Below are positions 62,092 through 64,000 of a stretch of 64,000 bases of DNA, in pieces (the first letter of the stretch is position 1; each line of letters starts with the position of its first letter). The notes below the pieces were generated by a model that was not told the origin of the DNA, made no database searches, and saw only the letters and a program-made list of their open reading frames with translations. Position numbers and translations under genes: made by a program. Source of the stretch: Saprospiraceae bacterium (GTDB taxonomy: Bacteria > Bacteroidota > Bacteroidia > Chitinophagales > Saprospiraceae); the NCBI GenBank assembly GCA_028285545.1, contig JANQPA010000075.1:62001-126000 (forward strand). Reading direction: 5' to 3'.

Positions 62092-62796
62092 ATGAATACC
62101 CACTCAAAAACAGTCTATTATCAGGAAGCGTTCCCCATTTTAATGGCCGTGGACTGTGTCATTTTTGGATTTGACAGGCAAGAATTGAAGCTACTTTTGT
62201 TCAAAAGAAAGATAGAGCCCTTTAAAAATGAATGGTCAGTTATAGGCAGTTTTGTCAGCCCTACTGAAGGCGTTAAAGAATCTGCAATCAGGGTATTAGA
62301 AGAATATACGGGCTTGAGTAACATATTTATGGACTCTCTGAATTGCTATGGGGAGATCGATCGTGACCCCGGCGCCAGAGTAGTCTCACAAGCTTTTTTT
62401 GCTTTGATTCGGCTAGGAGAAGAAGAAGCTCAAATGGTCGAAACTCATCAAGCCAATTGGTTTGGTTTAAATTCAATTCCCCCTCTCATACTAGATCACA
62501 ACCAAATGGTAAAGGATAGTTTAGAGAAACTGCGAAGAAAGACGCGTTATCAGCCTATTGGCTTTGAATTGCTTCCAGAAAAATTCACCATCCCACAATT
62601 GCAAAGCCTCTATGAAGCAATTTACCAGCGGCAGCTTGATCGTAGAAACTTCCGCAAAAAAATCCTCTCCATGAATATCCTGGAAAAGCTAAGCGAAAAA
62701 GATAAATCTACTTCCAAAAAAGGGGCTTATTTATATCGATTTGATTCAAAAAGATATGAGGAGATGGTTAAAAGGGGGATTGATTTTGTATTGTAA
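62092..62796 (+). CDS. NrtR-like transcriptional regulator with degenerate Nudix domain
   Basis: The 234-residue protein has a Nudix fold (about 14-140, ILMAVDCVIFGFDRQELKLL) and a winged-helix C-terminal domain (about 150-234, FTIPQLQSLYEAIYQRQLDR). The Nudix box region GSFVSPTEGVKESAIRVLEE keeps only part of the catalytic pattern: where REUXEEXGU is expected it has RVLEEYTGL, losing two of the Glu. So it is probably a sugar-sensing regulator (NrtR/AraR-like as in Bacteroidota) and not an enzyme. Divergence from galK-galT suggests it regulates galactose use. Direction of control cannot be told. Confidence 0.85.
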   Translation: MNTHSKTVYYQEAFPILMAVDCVIFGFDRQELKLLLFKRKIEPFKNEWSVIGSFVSPTEGVKESAIRVLEEYTGLSNIFMDSLNCYGEIDRDPGARVVSQAFFALIRLGEEEAQMVETHQANWFGLNSIPPLILDHNQMVKDSLEKLRRKTRYQPIGFELLPEKFTIPQLQSLYEAIYQRQLDRRNFRKKILSMNILEKLSEKDKSTSKKGAYLYRFDSKRYEEMVKRGIDFVL

Positions 62797-62841
62797 GTTA
62801 AGCAAAACCGAAAATGTAATCTCTCGGTCATCAAGGTAAAT

Positions 62842-62877
62842 ATCGCATGCCCATGCGATTGGCTGCCCTTCTTTTTT
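62842..62877 (+). terminator. Possible terminator after the Nudix-fold regulator
   Basis: ATCGCATG-CC-CATGCGAT is a perfect 8-bp stem (62842-62859), with CTTCTTTTTT shortly after it at about 62867-62876. The stem is short and its T-tract is spaced, so only moderate support. Confidence 0.45.
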
Positions 62878-62997
62878 ACCCTATTTTCTGAGCCTAATTC
62901 CATTACTGGGAATGAGGACAATGGTCGATTTTAACCTTGTCCAAATGTCGACTTAGTGTGAATTGTCTGAATCAATTCAAATTTAAATCATTAGTTT

Positions 62998-64000
62998 ATG
63001 AAAAAAATGCTCGCACTCTTTATTAGTCTCCTAATTTTCAGCAATTGTAATAAAGAAAATCCGCCGGATCCTTTTGAACACAGTGGCCCTATCTTTATAC
63101 ACTCCTTTAACCCTATTTCGGGATTTTGTGGAGATGAAATTACCATTATGGGTGAAAATTTTGCGCTTAACCTGCAACTTAATCAAGTCTCTGTCAATGG
63201 AGTTGAGGCAAAAGTGATACAAGCCTCTGCTGATCAATTAAAAATTCAATTACCTGATGGAGCTACCACTGGGAAAATAAAAATCCAGATAAATGCTGAA
63301 ACAGCGACAAGCACACAGGATTTCGAAGTTTTAATTCCTGAAGTTCCAATAATTACAGGTTTTTCACCAGAAGGTGGGGCTCCTGGAAATACCATCCAAA
63401 TTTTTGGAGAAAATTTTGGAGAAAATCTAGGTTTTGGGACTTCTGTTCAAATTGGAGGTGTTGAAGCTAATATTGTGGAACAATCGCCGACTAAACTCAA
63501 AGTAGTTGTTCCTTCAACAAATTCCTCCTCTAAAATCTCGGTAAATGTAAAAGGACAGATTGCACAGACAGATGAAAACTTTAAAATCTTTTCAACTGAT
63601 ATCCAAAAAGCCCTGGATGATTTAATAGCAAATAATCCAAACATTCCATCCATTTCTCTAGCCGTTGTGAAGGATGGGAAACCTTTTTATACATATGGTG
63701 CGGGAGTGTATGATGGAGCAAAAACCAAAAGACCTGACCATACAACGCTATATTTTACTTCTTCACTTTCCAAACTAATTATATCCGTTGCGATCATGCA
63801 ACAGGTGGAGCAAGGAAATTTGGATATCGATGCAGATATTAATAATTATTTACCTTTTGAGGTCAGAAATCCTAATTTTCCCAACACGATTATCACTCCC
63901 AAAATGCTTATGCAACACTCGGCTTCCCTGGCAAACCCTTTTCCCGGTGAGGCTGCTGAAGATATTTTCTTTGCAAGAGATCCAACAGTACCCGTTAATC
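62998..64000 (+). CDS. Lipoprotein with IPT/TIG domains and serine beta-lactamase-like domain, partial (right edge)
   Basis: The frame starts with ATG at 62998 and is open to the window end, so only about 334 residues are seen. It has a lipoprotein signal (ALFISLLIFSNCNKE, Cys17). Two IPT/TIG-type Ig domains follow (about 30-112 and 115-197, PIITGFSPEGGAPGNTIQIF). The start of a class C beta-lactamase-like serine hydrolase comes next (IPSISLAVVKDGKPFYTYGA), with S256-L-S-K259 in SSLSKL as the SxxK catalytic pair. A TPKMLMQHSASL segment corresponds to the usual TPRMLLxHTSGL. It would be a periplasmic or surface esterase or peptidase. The rest of the catalytic domain is outside the window. Confidence 0.85.
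   Translation, partial: MKKMLALFISLLIFSNCNKENPPDPFEHSGPIFIHSFNPISGFCGDEITIMGENFALNLQLNQVSVNGVEAKVIQASADQLKIQLPDGATTGKIKIQINAETATSTQDFEVLIPEVPIITGFSPEGGAPGNTIQIFGENFGENLGFGTSVQIGGVEANIVEQSPTKLKVVVPSTNSSSKISVNVKGQIAQTDENFKIFSTDIQKALDDLIANNPNIPSISLAVVKDGKPFYTYGAGVYDGAKTKRPDHTTLYFTSSLSKLIISVAIMQQVEQGNLDIDADINNYLPFEVRNPNFPNTIITPKMLMQHSASLANPFPGEAAEDIFFARDPTVPVN

Noticed and set aside
63031-63653. Two minus-strand ORFs of 68 residues at the right edge
   Set aside because: Antisense to the lipoprotein frame with clear TIG domains and SxxK motif.

Overview
The window looks like a chromosomal segment of a Bacteroidota bacterium, most like the Saprospirales/Lewinella-Haliscomenobacter type. This is inferred from gene content: a type IX secretion C-terminal sorting domain, DUF5916 and carboxypeptidase-regulatory-like outer-membrane barrels, LytTR/LytS and TPR-kinase two-component pairs, permease-prefix FtsX transporters, Thermus-like isocitrate dehydrogenase, few Shine-Dalgarno sites and AT-rich spacers. 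I saw no rRNA, tRNA, CRISPR array, insertion sequence or phage gene. It reads as ordinary chromosome with a few distinctive clusters.

Layout. 1-7113 (minus): a membrane cytochrome b with two transmembrane His pairs, a membrane-anchored Fe-S/FAD oxidoreductase, two very large exported multihaem c cytochromes (23 and 22 CxxCH motifs by my count) and an outer-membrane barrel running off the left edge. Together these resemble a trans-envelope electron conduit and are the most striking content here. 7408-10320: a large T9SS-secreted protein with calcium-binding thrombospondin type 3 repeats. 10563-20912: mixed single genes (MFS-GNAT pair, HELAH peptidase-like protein, SnoaL-like protein, CPBP protease, AraC regulator, DUF5916 barrel, LysE exporter, thioesterase, lipoprotein, LysR regulator). 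21038-25950: a small ORF, isocitrate dehydrogenase, an orphan IorA-like 2-oxoacid:ferredoxin oxidoreductase and an alpha/beta hydrolase. 26312-31854: PadR regulator with two FtsX-type permeases.

31897-42839 (minus) is an apparently complete reductive pyrimidine catabolic operon: methylmalonate/malonate-semialdehyde dehydrogenase, class III transaminase, NCS1 nucleobase transporter, dihydropyrimidinase, beta-ureidopropionase, PreT, PreA and phosphopentomutase. It would take uracil or thymine to beta-alanine or beta-aminoisobutyrate and on to acetyl- or propionyl-CoA, linked to nucleoside salvage.

42986-48628: a LytS/LytTR pair, a DUF1624 membrane protein and a TPR histidine kinase with NarL-type regulator. 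49848-52688: a BlaI repressor with two palindromic operators and a BlaR1-like M56 peptidase carrying an ankyrin-repeat tail predicted to be periplasmic. 53077-55467: an outer-membrane barrel. 55982-59605: two tandem trypsin-like proteases followed by a lipoprotein that resembles their N-terminal domain, and a TPR lipoprotein. 59672-62796: galT-galK divergent from a degenerate-Nudix transcription factor with a duplicated palindromic operator between them. 62998-64000: the start of a lipoprotein with IPT/TIG domains and a serine beta-lactamase-like domain.

Several spacers carry short tandem repeats of 7-10 bp with different unit sequences, sometimes as imperfect inverted pairs, and at two loci the repeat supplies the last codons of the neighbouring gene.
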